Shown: in pieces, positions 1 through 11,014 of the stretch
Layout: every line of letters begins with the position of its first letter
Position numbering within the stretch: the stretch's first letter is position 1
Source: Rhizomys pruinosus
Lineage: Eukaryota > Chordata > Mammalia > Rodentia > Spalacidae
Direction: 5' to 3'
DNA: 64,000 bases
Assembly (NCBI GenBank): GCA_009823505.1
Contig: VZQC01009509.1
Coordinates: forward strand, 351,458 to 415,457
Position numbers and translations under genes: made by a program
The notes under the pieces: generated by a model
What the model saw: only the letters and a program-made list of their open reading frames with translations
Told to the model about the DNA's origin: nothing
Database searches by the model: none

Positions 1-1188
1 GGACAGAGAAATCCAGTGAGGAATGTCATGTAACTAGACCATCCACGTGGCTAGATTGTGGACAGAGAAATCCAGTGAGGAATGTCATTTAACTAGACCA
101 TCCACGTGGCTAGATTGTGGACAGAGAAATCCAGTGAGGAATGTCACATAACTAGACCATCCACGCAGCTAGATTGTGGACAGAGAAATCCAGTAAGGAC
201 TGTCATGTAACTAGACCATCCACATGGCTAGATTGTGGCCAGAGAAATCCAGTGAGGAATGTCACATAACTAGACCATCCATGCGGCTAGATTGTGGACA
301 GAGAAATCCAGTGAGGAATGTCACATAACTAGACCATCCACTTGGCTAGATTGCAGACAGAGAAATCCAGTGAGGAATGTCACGTAACTAGACCATCCAC
401 ACGGCTAGATTGTGGACAGAGAAATCCAGTGAGGAATATCATGTAACTAGACCATCCACGTGGCTAGATTGTGGACAGAGAAATCTAGTGAGGAATGTCA
501 CATAACTAGACCATCCACGTGGCTAGATTGTGGACAGAGAAATCCAGTGAGGAATATCACATAACTAGACCATCCACGTGGCTAGATTGCAGACAGAGAA
601 ATCCAGTGAGGAATGTCACGTAACTAGACCGTCCTCACAGCTAGATTGTAGACAGAGATATCCAGTGAGGAATGTCACATAACTAGACCATCCATGCGGC
701 TAGATTGTGGACAGAGAAATCCAGTGGGGAATGTCACATAACTAGACCGTCCACGTGGCTACATTGTGGACAGAGAAATCCAGTGAGGAATGTCATGTAA
801 CTAGACCATCCACGTGGCTAGGTTGCAGACAGAGAAATCCAGTGGGGAATGTCACATAACTAGACCATCCACGTGGCTACATTGTGGACAGAGAAATCCA
901 GTGAGGAATGTCATGTAATTAGACCATCCACGTGGCTAGATTGTGGACAGAGAAATCCAGTGAGGAATGTCATGTAACTAGACCGTCCATGTGGCTACAT
1001 TGTGGACAGAGAAATCCAGTGAAGAATGTCATGTAACTAGACCGTCCACGCGGCTACATTGTGGACAGAGAAATCCAGTGAGGAATGTCATGTAACTAGA
1101 CCGTCCACGTGGCTACATTGTGGACAGAGAAATCCAGTGAGGAATGTCATGTAACAAGGCCGTCCACGTGGCTAGATTGTGGACAGAC
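1..1188. repeat. Minisatellite, 59-bp unit, about 20 copies (cut by window start)
   Basis: The motif beginning ggacagagaaatccagtgag recurs every 59 bp (starts at 1, 60, 119 and onward) up to about 1188, where unique DNA begins. Units differ mainly at a few positions that look like CpG decay (cacgtg, cacgcg, catgtg, cacatg, cacttg). About 11 of the 20 units keep a perfect CACGTG palindrome. The array continues upstream of the window, so the true copy number is unknown. Confidence 0.97.
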
Positions 1189-1406
1189 ACCTAATGTATT
1201 CTGAGTGATGTGGTGGCTCTGAGTTTAACTTATTAGCTGATCCTCAGTTGCACATTTTAGATGCTGAAGTAACCTTAAATTTGACCTGATCATCTAGTTT
1301 GCGATTAGTTGACGTGAATGTTTCTTGCTCAAAATTCCCTCTTCTGTGAAGATGTTCCCAGATGTTCTTGTGTTAATTTGCTTCAAGAAAACACCACAAT
1401 GCTAGT

Positions 1407-1502
1407 TTTTTTTTTTTGGGGGGGGGTATTTTTTTTAAGACAATGGTTTTGCTCTGTAATCCAAGATGGCCTGGAAATCACTATGCAGCTAAGCTAGCCT
1501 GG
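1407..1502 (-). mobile_element. Degraded B1-like SINE fragment
   Basis: A poly-T run with gggg interruption is followed by an eroded version of the B1 reverse complement (ttttgctctgtaatcc, then gatggcctggaaatcac, then gctagcctgg). It is old and partial. Confidence 0.45.
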
Positions 1503-1829
1503 TCCTTGTTATAGTGGTAATGTCTTCAGTTTTTTTAAAGCAAACAAGTTCCTTTTGTGACTGTTAAAGTTGCAGGACATCTAGATCCTTGACTTCTTCT
1601 CATCCTTCTTCTTAATTTTATTGCTATATATAATCTGTACTAAGAAACAGTCAGCAGATAGTGGATGAGAAATTAAAATCAGATAATTTATCTTGGCTTT
1701 AATTTTGTGGATTGGCTAGTCAGGAAATGTTATCAAAGATGATTGACTAGTCAGGAAATGAGAACTTTTGGTGGATTTTTATTCAAACTATTCTGGTATA
1801 ACTACAAATGAAGAATTTGTATACTTTTT
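1503..1829. other. Unique intronic DNA
   Basis: An AT-rich stretch with a short local duplication (gactagtcaggaaatg, near 1714 and 1744). I see no gene or element. Confidence 0.5.
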
Positions 1830-2027
1830 AAGTATATAAGTGCTTTGCCTATATGTATGTAAGTGCATTACATGCATGCAGTACTTTTAGAGGCCGGAAG
1901 AGGGCAAGGATGCATTGGAACTGGAGCTACAGATGGTTGTTAGCCACCATGTGGAGGTACTAGAAACTGAATCTGGTCCTCTCAAAGAATAATAAGTGTT
2001 CTTAACAGCTGAGCCATCTCTCCAGCC
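1830..2027 (-). mobile_element. Old B2-class SINE
   Basis: It reads as reverse complement of the B2 plan: a tail-side portion with tgtatgtaagtgcattac, then ggaactggagctacagatgg, gccaccatgtgg, and the tRNA-like head ending gagccatctctccagcc. It is diverged from the young copies in the window. Confidence 0.8.
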
Positions 2028-2288
2028 ACATCATGAATCATTTAAAGTAACAGTGACTTTCTTTAAGAGACTCATGTGTCTCAAAATCATGCCAGAAATG
2101 TAAAGATCACTTACAAGCTCTGTAGAGGGCAAGTGAGTTAATCTACACAATGTTTCTTGTTAAGAGCCTTTCTTACATTCAAGTTATGAATAAAGCAACC
2201 TATACCTTTTAAATTTTAGATTATTTTGTAAACAAAAAATTATAGAAAAATATTGCTACCAGCATTCACCTAGATATTACGCTACACT

Positions 2289-2421
2289 GGAGACAGGACT
2301 CCCTGTAACCCCAGATGTCCTGGAACTCTCCATATAGACCAGGCTGGTCCTGAACTCACAGAGATCTGCCTACCCCTGCCTCTCAAGTGCAGGGATTAAA
2401 GGCCTGCACCACCATGCCGGG
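2289..2421 (-). mobile_element. B1 SINE
   Basis: Reverse-complement B1: gagacaggactccctgta, then tagaccaggctggtcctgaa, then gggattaaaggcctgcacca, closing with a ccgggcc head. Confidence 0.88.
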
Positions 2422-3178
2422 CCCATTTCTTGATTCTTCTATCTAGCATTGTTAAAGATTTGTGCTTAGTAAGATGCTTGGCATCACAAGCTTAATGTAG
2501 ACAGTGGTATTCTAAATGTTCCCTCTCCATTTGGCTCAGGAATATTTGTTACTACAAAAATCAGCCTTCTTGTACTCTTGGTATTTGTATTTGTATTTCT
2601 AGCTAAGTGTCTTATCCTCTGACCTTTCAGATCTCATGTGTCTGGGGAAGGCAGTGGGTCCCGTGAAACTATTAATTTATGAACATTAATAATATATTTG
2701 GCTCAGCAGACTGCTTAAAATGCCTCTTAATTTCAGAATAACAGCAGACTCTGCACCTGTTGTGCTTGTGTTTTATCAAAGTGATTCAGAATTTCCAAGC
2801 TGAACTTAGCATTCAAGTGGGATTTTTACAACTGTCCTCAGATTAATGCTTTCTGGAATAGAAAAATATGTGAACAGATTCTGTACTATCAGATGCTGAA
2901 TGTTTTCTGGATTTTGACAAATAAAAGGATCTGCTCAATGATTAATGTTGAGCCAGATAATGGAAAAGCTATTTCTGCTGCCAATGTATGGTGTTTGAGT
3001 CAGGCGTGGCTGGATGTGGCTCCAAGTCTTTGCTCTTGGAAATCACCAGTGTTCCCAGTCGTCCTCCTCTGGCATTCACAGTGAAGCCTCAGGAGAGGAA
3101 TGAAGCCCGGGATGCAGGGGAAATGGTGGCTACTCGAAAACTCTGAGAGGAGATGCTCATCCTGAGAACTCACACTCG
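2422..3178. other. Unique intronic DNA
   Basis: No recognisable element. The short open frame at 2893-3084 has no family features and is treated as chance. Confidence 0.5.
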
Positions 3179-3201
3179 TGTGTGTGTGTGTGTGTGTGTG
3201 T
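3179..3201. repeat. (TG)n microsatellite
   Basis: About 11 TG units in an uninterrupted run. Confidence 0.95.
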
Positions 3202-3460
3202 CCCAGCCTCATTGTCCCTGAGATGTTCCACCGGTTACCTGGTCTGGACTTTAGCTTCTAATGCTAGCCCAGCCCAAGATTCACAGACTCTTTTCAACTC
3301 AGTAGGAAATTTTACATGGCTTATTGCTTCCTGAGCTCCAGCTGTTAGCATCAAGTCTTGGAGATAGAACCTCAAAATGTCATTCCATATCACATGTACC
3401 CAGAATCACATGTTCTCAGAAATGAACGGGCTTGATCTCGGGACACATTACTCTGTTGTC

Positions 3461-3571
3461 TTTTTTTTTTTGAGACAAGGTCTACCTGCTGTAGTCCCTC
3501 ACTGTGTAGACCACGCTGAGTTTGAGCTCACAGAGTGCTGGGATTAAAGACATGGATCACTACACCTGATG
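3461..3571 (-). mobile_element. B1 SINE, partial
   Basis: Poly-T, then gagacaaggtctacctgct, tgtagaccacgctgagtttg and gctgggattaaagacatgg mark a moderately diverged reverse-complement B1. Confidence 0.8.
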
Positions 3572-3810
3572 CTAATTTTTTAACAATAGTTCTTTGTTTC
3601 CTCCCCAGTTGCCTTCTACCTCATGAATATTATCAATTATTGAATGCTTTTTCTGGATGACCCCCCCCCGCCCCCAAAATGAAGAGTTTTGGATTTTGGA
3701 TAACTCTGTCTTCCTGGGGAGTTCTTCAGAAAAAAGCCTTGCCTGAATTACAGAAATGCGTATGGGATATGAACAGCTGCATTACTGGGTCCCCTAAGAG
3801 GCCTTCGTCT

Positions 3811-4069
3811 GGGGCTGGAGCGATGGCCTAGCGGTTAAGAGCGCCGACCGCTCTTGCAGAGGACCTGGGTTCGATCCCCAGCACCCACATGGCGGCCAGG
3901 AGCCGTCTGAAACTCCAATTCTAGGAGAACTCCAGTTCCAGGGGATTCCGACGCCCTCTTCTGACCTCCGTGGCATTGCACGTCACGGGTGCACAGACTT
4001 GCATGCAGACAGTACATTCATACACATACGGAAATAAATTAAAGAAAAAAACACTTAAAAAAAATAAAA
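3811..4069 (+). mobile_element. Young B2 SINE with target-site duplication
   Basis: The tRNA-like head (ggctggagcgatggcctagc, box-B-like gttcgatccc) is followed by the two-part ccaattctaggagaactcc segment, then a gaaataaatt tail. It is flanked by duplicated aag(a/g)ggccttcgtct-type sequence at about 3796-3810 and 4071-4086 (one or two mismatches), as expected for L1-mediated insertion. Confidence 0.93.
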
Positions 4070-4365
4070 AAAGATGCCTTCGTCTGTGCTGTAGCATTGA
4101 CTCCTGAGCTTCTTAACCACTGGTGACATTACTTGTTTTCCTCTTGCCTGTGGCTGAGTGACTGAATGTTGCTCATGGAGTTCAGTGGCTTCTGAATGTT
4201 CAACCCCAGAAGAGAAGAAGAAGAAGAGCATAGGAATAAAGTGCCTGCCAGCAGTGAGTGAAAGCCCTTAGCAGGTCCTGTGTGCTTTGCATGAAAACTG
4301 AGGCCACAGTCCAGGGCCTCCCACCGTGTTTCTTTGTGTGCATATCTGTTTGTTTTGGTATGATT

Positions 4366-4588
4366 TTTTTAGATTTTTATTTTTATTTTATGTGTATGAG
4401 TGTAATGCCTTCATGTAGGTAGGTACACCCATGTCATGCAGTGCCCACCGGAGGTCAAAAGAAGGCATCAGATCCCCTAGAACTAGAGTTACATATAGTT
4501 GTTATTTGCTTATGGGTGCTGGGAATTGAATGAAGGTTCTCTACAAGAGTATTCAGTGTTCTTAACCACTGAGCCATCTTTCCAGCCC
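4366..4588 (-). mobile_element. Old B2-class SINE
   Basis: Reverse complement: tttatgtgtatgagtgtaat, then ccggaggtcaaaagaaggc, gggtgctgggaattgaatg and ccatctttccagcccc. Confidence 0.85.
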
Positions 4589-4632
4589 CTGCATATCTGT
4601 TTTTAATAAAAGCATAATACTTCTAAGTATAG

Positions 4633-4995
4633 TGTATTAGTCACTTTTCTGTTGCTGTGATAAAACCACCATGATCAAGGGAACTTATAAAAGGAAGAGT
4701 TTATCTGAACTTACGATTGACAGTTCCAGGTTCCAGGGAATTAGAATCCATTGTGGCGGCAGGCATGGCGGCTGGAGCAGCAAGCGGAGGGTCACATCTC
4801 GCAATGAGCACAGGAAGCAGAGACAGCAACTGTAGACCACGAGGCTTTTTAAACTCACTAAGCCCGCCCCCAATGGCATACTTCCTCCAGCATGGCTACA
4901 CCTTCCAAGACCTCCAAGAACAGTGCCACCAACTGGAGACAAAATGTCTGAATACTTAAAGCCTATGCGGGGACACTCTCATTCAAACCACCACA
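4633..4995 (-). mobile_element. Solo LTR, MaLR/ERVL-like family 1
   Basis: On the minus strand it runs from TGTGGTGGTTTGAA to CTAATACA, the TG...CA ends of an LTR. It is flanked by a perfect 5-bp duplication, TATAG (4628-4632 and 4996-5000). It matches the LTRs of the provirus at 19909-22070 and the solo LTR at 56813-57156. An AATAAA-like signal is absent or altered here, but the TATAAAAGG-like segment (reverse of cttataaaagg) is kept. It reflects LTR-LTR recombination of an earlier provirus. Confidence 0.92.
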
Positions 4996-5082
4996 TATAG
5001 ATAGACCTATCAATAGATTTCTTTCATTATAGCCTACTCGAGAAACCTAGGACTTTATATATTTCTGTTACTGCTTACAAAT

Positions 5083-5698
5083 TGTGCTGGACAGCTTTAG
5101 TGTCAACTTGACACACCTGGGTTGAGGGAGTGTGAATTGGGGAATTTCCTCCATTGGACTAACCAATGTCAATGTCTGTGGAGTGTTTTCTTGATTGTTG
5201 AGTGATGTGGGCGGTGCCTCCATCACTCAACAATCAGGTTGTTGTACATTATGTAAGAAAGCGGGCAGGGGCCTGGAGAGATAGCCTAGCAGTTAAGAGC
5301 ACCGACTGCTCTTGCAGAGGACCTGGGTTCAATCCCCAGCACCCACATGGCAGCTGAGAACCGTCTGTAACTCCAATTCCAGAAGAACTCCAGTTCCAGG
5401 GGAATCCGACACCCACTTCTGACCTCCGCGGCATTGCATGACACGGGTGCACACACCTGCATGCAGACAGTACATTCATACACATATAAAAATAAATAAA
5501 ATTAAAAAAAAACAAAAAGAAAGCAGGCAGGCAGAGGTTGAGCCAGGGAGCAAGCCAGTAAGCAGCATTTCTCCATGGCCTGTTCCCTCAGCGAGGAACT
5601 GTGACCTGGGAGAAGTAACTTGAATAAACCCTTTCTTCCTCCCCAAGTAGGTTTTGGTCATAGTGTTTTGTTGCAAAAATTGAAAGGAAACTAGAACA
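5083..5698 (+). mobile_element. Solo LTR, family 2, interrupted by a B2
   Basis: Starts TGTGCTGGACAGC, contains gtcaacttgacacacctggg, a gaataaacccttt polyadenylation-type segment, and ends ACTAGAACA. A perfect 5-bp duplication CAAAT flanks it (5078-5082 and 5699-5703). The sister copy is at 13526-13919. A B2 inserted later at 5271-5517. This copy also holds a 15-bp inverted repeat around 5195-5236. Confidence 0.87.
5271..5517 (+). mobile_element. Young B2 SINE nested in LTR family 2
   Basis: A full B2 plan from gcctggagagatagcctagc to an A-rich tail. The duplicated target agaaagcgggcagg (before) and agaaagcaggcagg (after) differs by one base, so the insertion postdates the LTR. Confidence 0.93.
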
Positions 5699-5790
5699 CA
5701 AATATTCCTATTCTAGCGTACATTTCCATTTATATAAGAAGGTCTTAGATTATGTCTATGGTTTAATTTGCATTTTAAAAAGTTTTGCTA

Positions 5791-6014
5791 GGGCTGGAGA
5801 GATGGCCTAGCAGTTAAGAGCACCAACTGCTCTTGCAGAGGACCTGGGTTCGATCCCCAGCACCCACATGGCAGCTGAGAACTGTCTTTATCTCCAGTTC
5901 CAGGGGAATCCGACACCCTCTTCTGACCTCTGCGGCTTTGCTCGACACGGGTGCACCAACCTACATGCAGACAGTACACTCATATACATAAAAAATAAAT
6001 AAAATTTTTAAAAA
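5791..6014 (+). mobile_element. Young B2 SINE
   Basis: Head gggctggagagatggcctag, gttcgatccccagcaccca box-B region, and tail aaaaataaataaaattttt. Flanks aaaagttttgct and aaaagtctttgct look like an imperfect target duplication. Confidence 0.93.
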
Positions 6015-6820
6015 GTCTTTGCTGATCTGCCAAATCCATTATTTCACCAGAGTAGCTGAGAAAGCTTTCAGGAGTATAGTTCAGACACAGGCTATACCAC
6101 CTGTGGGCTCTATTTTCTTAGTTCACTTAGAAGTCAGTGGTGCTCAGGCCACTGAGAAGAGCTGCAGCGAGGGGCTACCACGCAGGGGTCAGCAGGCTTT
6201 GCCTTCACTCTTCTCTGCAGGTTCCAAGATCCATTCTGTTTTGGTTTCTTTGCTCTGATAAGACTCTGAAAAGCCAACTTGGCACTTGCTAATTCAGCAC
6301 TTAGAAAGATGAAATTCTCATATTTTATATCAGGTGGGTAATGGAATTCTTAAAGGCTAATAATGAACTTAATGGTTCATAGAATTGTGGAGGAACACTT
6401 TGTGTATTTGTCAGAAAGCGAACGTGATTTCTCTGACCTGCTTCTGTTTGTCATCTAGCAAACTATTTGTTTGGTTTTCAGGGCTGATAGGGATTTGTCA
6501 CCACACTCTTCCCCCATCTTGCTTTCCCTACCACAGAAATAATCCAAAGCTTTCAAAATTCTGGTCCAAAAATTTTTAAATATCACTTAACAATAAATAA
6601 TGTTTGTTTCCTAGGTTGGAAACATTAGCGTTGTTTTAACTGCTAAGAACTCTTTATTTGCATGTGCTGCAGCAGAAGTAACTGCAAGATGAGAGTGGCA
6701 GGAAAGGTCTGCATGGAGAATGAATGCGCGCATCAGAGGATGCAGTTCAGAATAACTCAGGCTTGATTACTGCATATGGTATAAATTCAAATTATATAGA
6801 GTTCATTTTTTGTATCTTTT
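6015..6820. other. Unique intronic DNA
   Basis: Short open frames at 6019-6258 and 6385-6579 show no domain, splice context or codon pattern that supports a gene. Nothing else recognised. Confidence 0.5.
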
Positions 6821-7043
6821 TTAAACGTTTATTATTTTTATTTTACATGTATGAGTGTATTGCCTGCGTGTGTGTAAGTGCTCCTGTGTCACACAGCACC
6901 AATGGAGATCAGAAGGCAGTGTCAGATCCTCTGGAACTGGAGTTACAGATGGTCGTTAGCCACCATGTAGGTGCTGGGAATTGAACCTGGGTCCTCTCCA
7001 AGAGCAGCCAGTGCTCTTAACCACTGAGCCATCTCTCCAGCCC
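6821..7043 (-). mobile_element. B2-class SINE, moderately old
   Basis: Reverse complement: ttttacatgtatgagtgtat, then ggagatcagaaggcagtgtc, gggtgctgggaattgaacct and ccatctctccagcc. Confidence 0.9.
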
Positions 7044-7584
7044 CCCATTTGTTATTTCTTAAGCTGGTAATATTTGTTTTAGAGATGCTAGACAATTTTA
7101 TTGTTTCATGTAACAAATTTGCCTTACAGTTTTGTGTTTGAAAATGAAAAGCTAAAATATACTATAAAGTACAGAAGAACATGACATTGGTTTAGAAAAG
7201 TACAGGCCAGGTTAGTGGGGGGGGGGGCACAAGCAGGCTGATGGCACACTGTAAAAGAGTCTTCTGCTTGCTTATGCAGGCACTACAGCCCAAGAATAGC
7301 TTTTATATGTTTTAGTTGCTGAAAGTGAATCAATAGAAGGATCTTCTGTGATAGGTAAATAGTGGCATTATCATTTCAAAGTTCAGAGATAAACTTTTCC
7401 TGGGACACAGCCATAATTTACTTGTTAACAAAACCTATGACAGGTTTGGCTACCATGGTAGACCATAGGGCCAAAAAAACTCAAATTCTTAGTATCTGGT
7501 TTTTATTTTAATAAGAAGTTTGCTGACCACGGTTACAAGTCAATAGAATGGTCAGGAGGAAAAATTTCAATTTCCAGATAAGAG
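7044..7584. other. Unique intronic DNA with an 11-nt G run
   Basis: AT-rich intronic sequence; a G homopolymer lies at about 7217-7227. No element recognised. Confidence 0.5.
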
Positions 7585-7918
7585 TGGGGACACATGGCTC
7601 TGCTGGCCTGGCGGTGCTCATGAAAACCTGGGGACGCGTGGCTCTGCTGGCCTGGCGGTGCTCGTGAAAACCCAGGGACGCGTGGCTCTGCTGGCCTGGC
7701 GGTGCTCGTGAAAACCCGGGGACGCGTGGCTCTGCTGGCCTGGCGGTGCTCGTGAAAACCCGGGGACGCGTGGCTCTGCTGGCCTGGCGGTGCTCGTGAA
7801 AACCCGGGGACGCGTGGCTCTGCTGGCCTGGCGGTGCTCATGAAAACCCGGGGACGCATGGCTGAGGACGCATGGCTCTGCTGGCCTGGAGATGCTCATG
7901 AAAACCTGAGAACGCATG
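7585..7918. repeat. CpG-rich minisatellite, 44-bp unit, about 7 copies
   Basis: The block gtggctctgctggcctggcg recurs at 7638, 7682, 7726 and 7770 (44-bp spacing), joined by gtgctcgtgaaaacccgggg. Central units keep ACGCGT and CCCGGG; edge units are decayed to CpA/TpG. The last units contain a shortened copy. Open frames on the minus strand are repeat artefacts. Confidence 0.95.
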
Positions 7919-8000
7919 GGTATTCATGAAACCTACATTTTGATACACCTTTCTCAATATAGAGAATCTCAATAAAGATTTGTTTAAATAAATCAAACTA

Positions 8001-8222
8001 GACGCTGGAGAGTTGGCTCAGAGGTTAACAGCACTGACTATTCTTTCAGAGGACCCAGGTTTGAGTCTCAGCACCTAAATGGTGGCTAACAACCACCTAT
8101 AACTCCAGTTCTAGGGGATCTGACACTGCCTTCTGACCTCCATGGGCATTGCATGACACAGATGCACTTAAAATACACTTAAAATGCAGACAATATATTC
8201 ATGCACATAAAATAAATATTAT
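8001..8222 (+). mobile_element. Old B2-class SINE
   Basis: cgctggagagttggctcaga head, gttaacagcactgactattc, and actccagttctaggggatct body, with a diverged tail. Confidence 0.87.
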
Positions 8223-8430
8223 ATATGTATATAAATAACCAAACTGTGTAGAGCAACATGGAGAATTTGCAAATTGCTCATTACTCTGAGAGTGAGCCTA
8301 ATTGTTCTTATAGCATGTGTTGTAGTGGTTTTACAACCAGTGTGGGAACTCTGCTGCCTATTAATTATGCTTTACAAGGGAAAATGTTGTGGATAAATAT
8401 GGCTGTAGTATTTGATAAGAAAGAAGTAAT

Positions 8431-8560
8431 TTCTGGGTATGTGGCAATATACTTTTGTAATCCCAGCACTTAGAATCAGAGGCAGGAGGAATGTCAGCAG
8501 TTTGAGGTCAGCCTTGGCTGCATTAGAGACCCTATCTCAAAAACCAACAAACAAACAAAT
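8431..8560 (+). mobile_element. Old B1-like SINE
   Basis: tgtaatcccagcacttagaa, aggcaggaggaatgtcagca, and accctatctcaaaaacc follow the B1 plan with many substitutions. Confidence 0.75.
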
Positions 8561-8800
8561 AAATGTAATCTTCGCTGATATGTTAAAATACATAACATCA
8601 AGTTTTATCTACCTTTTTCTTACAGTATTATATTGAATATCAAACTGTGTTCTAGTCAGTTAGTGTCAGATATTAAACTTTGAGGAGATTGGCTACTATG
8701 GTCTCAGGCTTACTTATTTTCTATTTTTCACCACCTGCTCATCGCATTTATGCTTAGCTACTTAAGTGGAGTACCACAAGCTACCTTACAGTAACAAAAA

Positions 8801-8995
8801 TAGGGCTGGGGTATATGTCAACTAGTAGAGAGTGTACCTCGCATTCACAGACCCCTGGGCTATATTCCTGTAGTCCCAGCACTCGGGAGGTAGAGGCAGA
8901 AGTTCAACTGGGGTTATCCTCAGCTTTGGAACAATTTGGTTTTCTAGCCACACTAGAGCATGACACCCTGTCTCAAAAACAAAACAGACCAAACA
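8801..8995 (+). mobile_element. B4-type (ID + B1 fusion) SINE
   Basis: The first half resembles an ID/tRNA-Ala-derived head (agggctggggtatatgtcaa, agagtgtacctcgcattc). The second half is B1-like (gtcccagcactcgggaggta, then ctgtctcaaaaacaaaac). That order is the known B4 architecture. Confidence 0.7.
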
Positions 8996-9002
8996 ATCCA
9001 GA

Positions 9003-9400
9003 AACTAATTCTCCCATAGTTCTGGAGGATGAGATTCCAATGGACTGTAACAAGGTCAGTCCTTGTGAAGCCCCTGGGCAGGACCTGCTCCCTTCGGCTC
9101 TCCTGGCATCTGTTTGTCCCTGGACATCTGGGCCCAGTCGTAGTGTGGCATCCTCTCTCTCTGCTTCCTTGCAAGCAGTGGTCCCTGGGCCATGGCCACT
9201 GAATTCAGTATGACTTTTCTTTAACTTGGTTACATCTAAAATACTCCATTTGTAAGGAAGATCACATTGACAATAACTAGGACTCCATACTTCTTTTTAG
9301 AGGGTCATAGTTCAACCTCACCACCCTCCTCTTATGGCACTTAGATGTTGTTTAGCACAACATATCAATTCCTTTGCTCCTTTTGCTACCTTATATATGG
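9003..9400 (+). mobile_element. Possible ancient MaLR/MLT-like LTR remnant
   Basis: The order of agttctggaggatgagattc, tcctctctctctgcttcc and ggaagatcacattgacaata recalls old mammalian MaLR LTRs. No ends or target duplication are visible; the assignment is weak. Confidence 0.3.
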
Positions 9401-9987
9401 AGATATTTTAAGTGATTTACAGTGACCTACAGTATCTTAGTTTATATCAGTTTAGTTGGGCTTTAAGTCCACTTCACTGTAATAATAGATAAAAGCACTT
9501 CCTGACACACTCCCCCCACTGTGCGGTTGCCATCACGAATATTACAGGTCCACACAGCTTTCTCACTGCCACTGTTCACTCCGCCAGCATCTCCGTGGGA
9601 ACCTTCCGTTTCTTCCTGAGTTGGGAGCTCCTTCTACTGTCCTTTTTCTTCAACCTAAAGGTCTTTCCTTGAATGGCAGGTCTGTTCACAGAGTCTGTGA
9701 ATTTACTCATTTCTGAGGGTCTGTCTCTCAGGATACAGCTTTTCTGGGCAGCAGTGTTTTCCCTTGACTCTGGCACGCGCCGTGGCCACCAGCCCCTCCG
9801 GTCTTGGTGCCCTTGCTGTTCTCTGGGTCTGCCGCTCCCTCAGCACCATGATGATGATGCGCTGGGTCCAGGCCTCTCTGAGTTTGTCCTGCTTAGAGAT
9901 CACAGAGGCCCCAGGACGAAACCCCAGCGATTGTCTTCAGATAGGAAGCTTTTGGTGTTATTTGTTCAAAATTCTTTCTCCTGAGCC
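9401..9987. other. Unassigned intronic DNA
   Basis: Contains overlapping short open frames (9673-9984 on +, 9703-9903 on -) in a GC-richer patch at 9760-9920. I could not identify a retrocopy or a gene. Confidence 0.4.
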
Positions 9988-10125
9988 GGGCATGGTGGCG
10001 CACGCCTTTAATCCCAGCACTCGGGAGGCAGAGGCAGGCGGATCTGTGTGAGTTCAAGGCCAGCCTGGTCTACAGAGCAAGTTCCAGGACAGCTGGGGCT
10101 ACAGGGAGACCCTGTCTCGAAAAGA
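9988..10125 (+). mobile_element. Young B1 SINE
   Basis: gccgggcatggtggcgcacg head, cccagcactcgggaggcaga, gttcaaggccagcctggtct and accctgtctcgaaaagacc, followed by an (AAT)n-rich tail to about 10155. Confidence 0.95.
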
Positions 10126-10155
10126 CCAAAAATAATAATATTAATAATAATAAAA

Positions 10156-10981
10156 CAAAATCTCCCGTGTACTTTTTCCTGGAACTCCAGTTCTGTGTAT
10201 GTTAGCTTGCTTACTGGACCAATGATGTGTCTTGCTGTAAACCCCACACATTTCTGAGGTGCCATTCATTATTATCTTCTTTCCCTCAAGCCTCATAATT
10301 TGAATGACCTGTTAAGTTTGTTTAGATCTTCTGAAAAGTTGAAGTAAAATTTTAATTTAGTTTGTAAACATTTCCCACCACTGTTTCATCTAGTTCGTGT
10401 GTGTGTGTGTGTTGTGAAATTTTACTCATAATACTTTTATTTGTTTTCCTTTAGTATTGCAGAAATGTTTTTCTTCCTTTTTTTTACTATATTGAAAATA
10501 CTATTTTAAAGTATTTGTCTAGTGAGTTTAATTTCTTGCCTTTATCAATCACTTTGTTGACTACTTCTCTCCTCTGTATAAACCACATGTTCATTCTCAT
10601 TTGGAGAATGTTCTTGCTGTTGCTAGCTGGTCATTGGAAGTAAGTCAAGATATTAGCTCTAGAAATCAGATTCTCCTTCCTTCCCAGGTTTATATTGTTT
10701 CTGATTGCTAGTGACCTTCCTCATTTAGTTTGTGAACTCTCTACTCTGGACTGTGCAGCCATGAACTCAGTACCTTTTTTGTTTAGGGATCAGCCAATAT
10801 TTGAACACGGACTTTTCTTAAGTGTAAATAAACCTCTCACACCACAACTCCTGTGCTCAGTCAGATGGATAGCATGTAATTCTATCATTGCCTTCACTTC
10901 TGTTCCTGTAAAGTCTCAGGCTTAGTCAAAGGTAACAGCTTAGCTCATCCTTGAGCCTTTACTGAGCAGGTACACAACCTG

Positions 10982-11014
<33 letters not shown>

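Noticed and set aside
5249..5515. Many 60-90-codon frames rich in CHAMPRRSE and GIGVSDGS
   Set aside because: They are antisense translations of B2 copies.
9673..9984. Overlapping frames near 9.7-10 kb as a possible retrocopy
   Set aside because: I could not match any protein and the 3' end runs into a B1.
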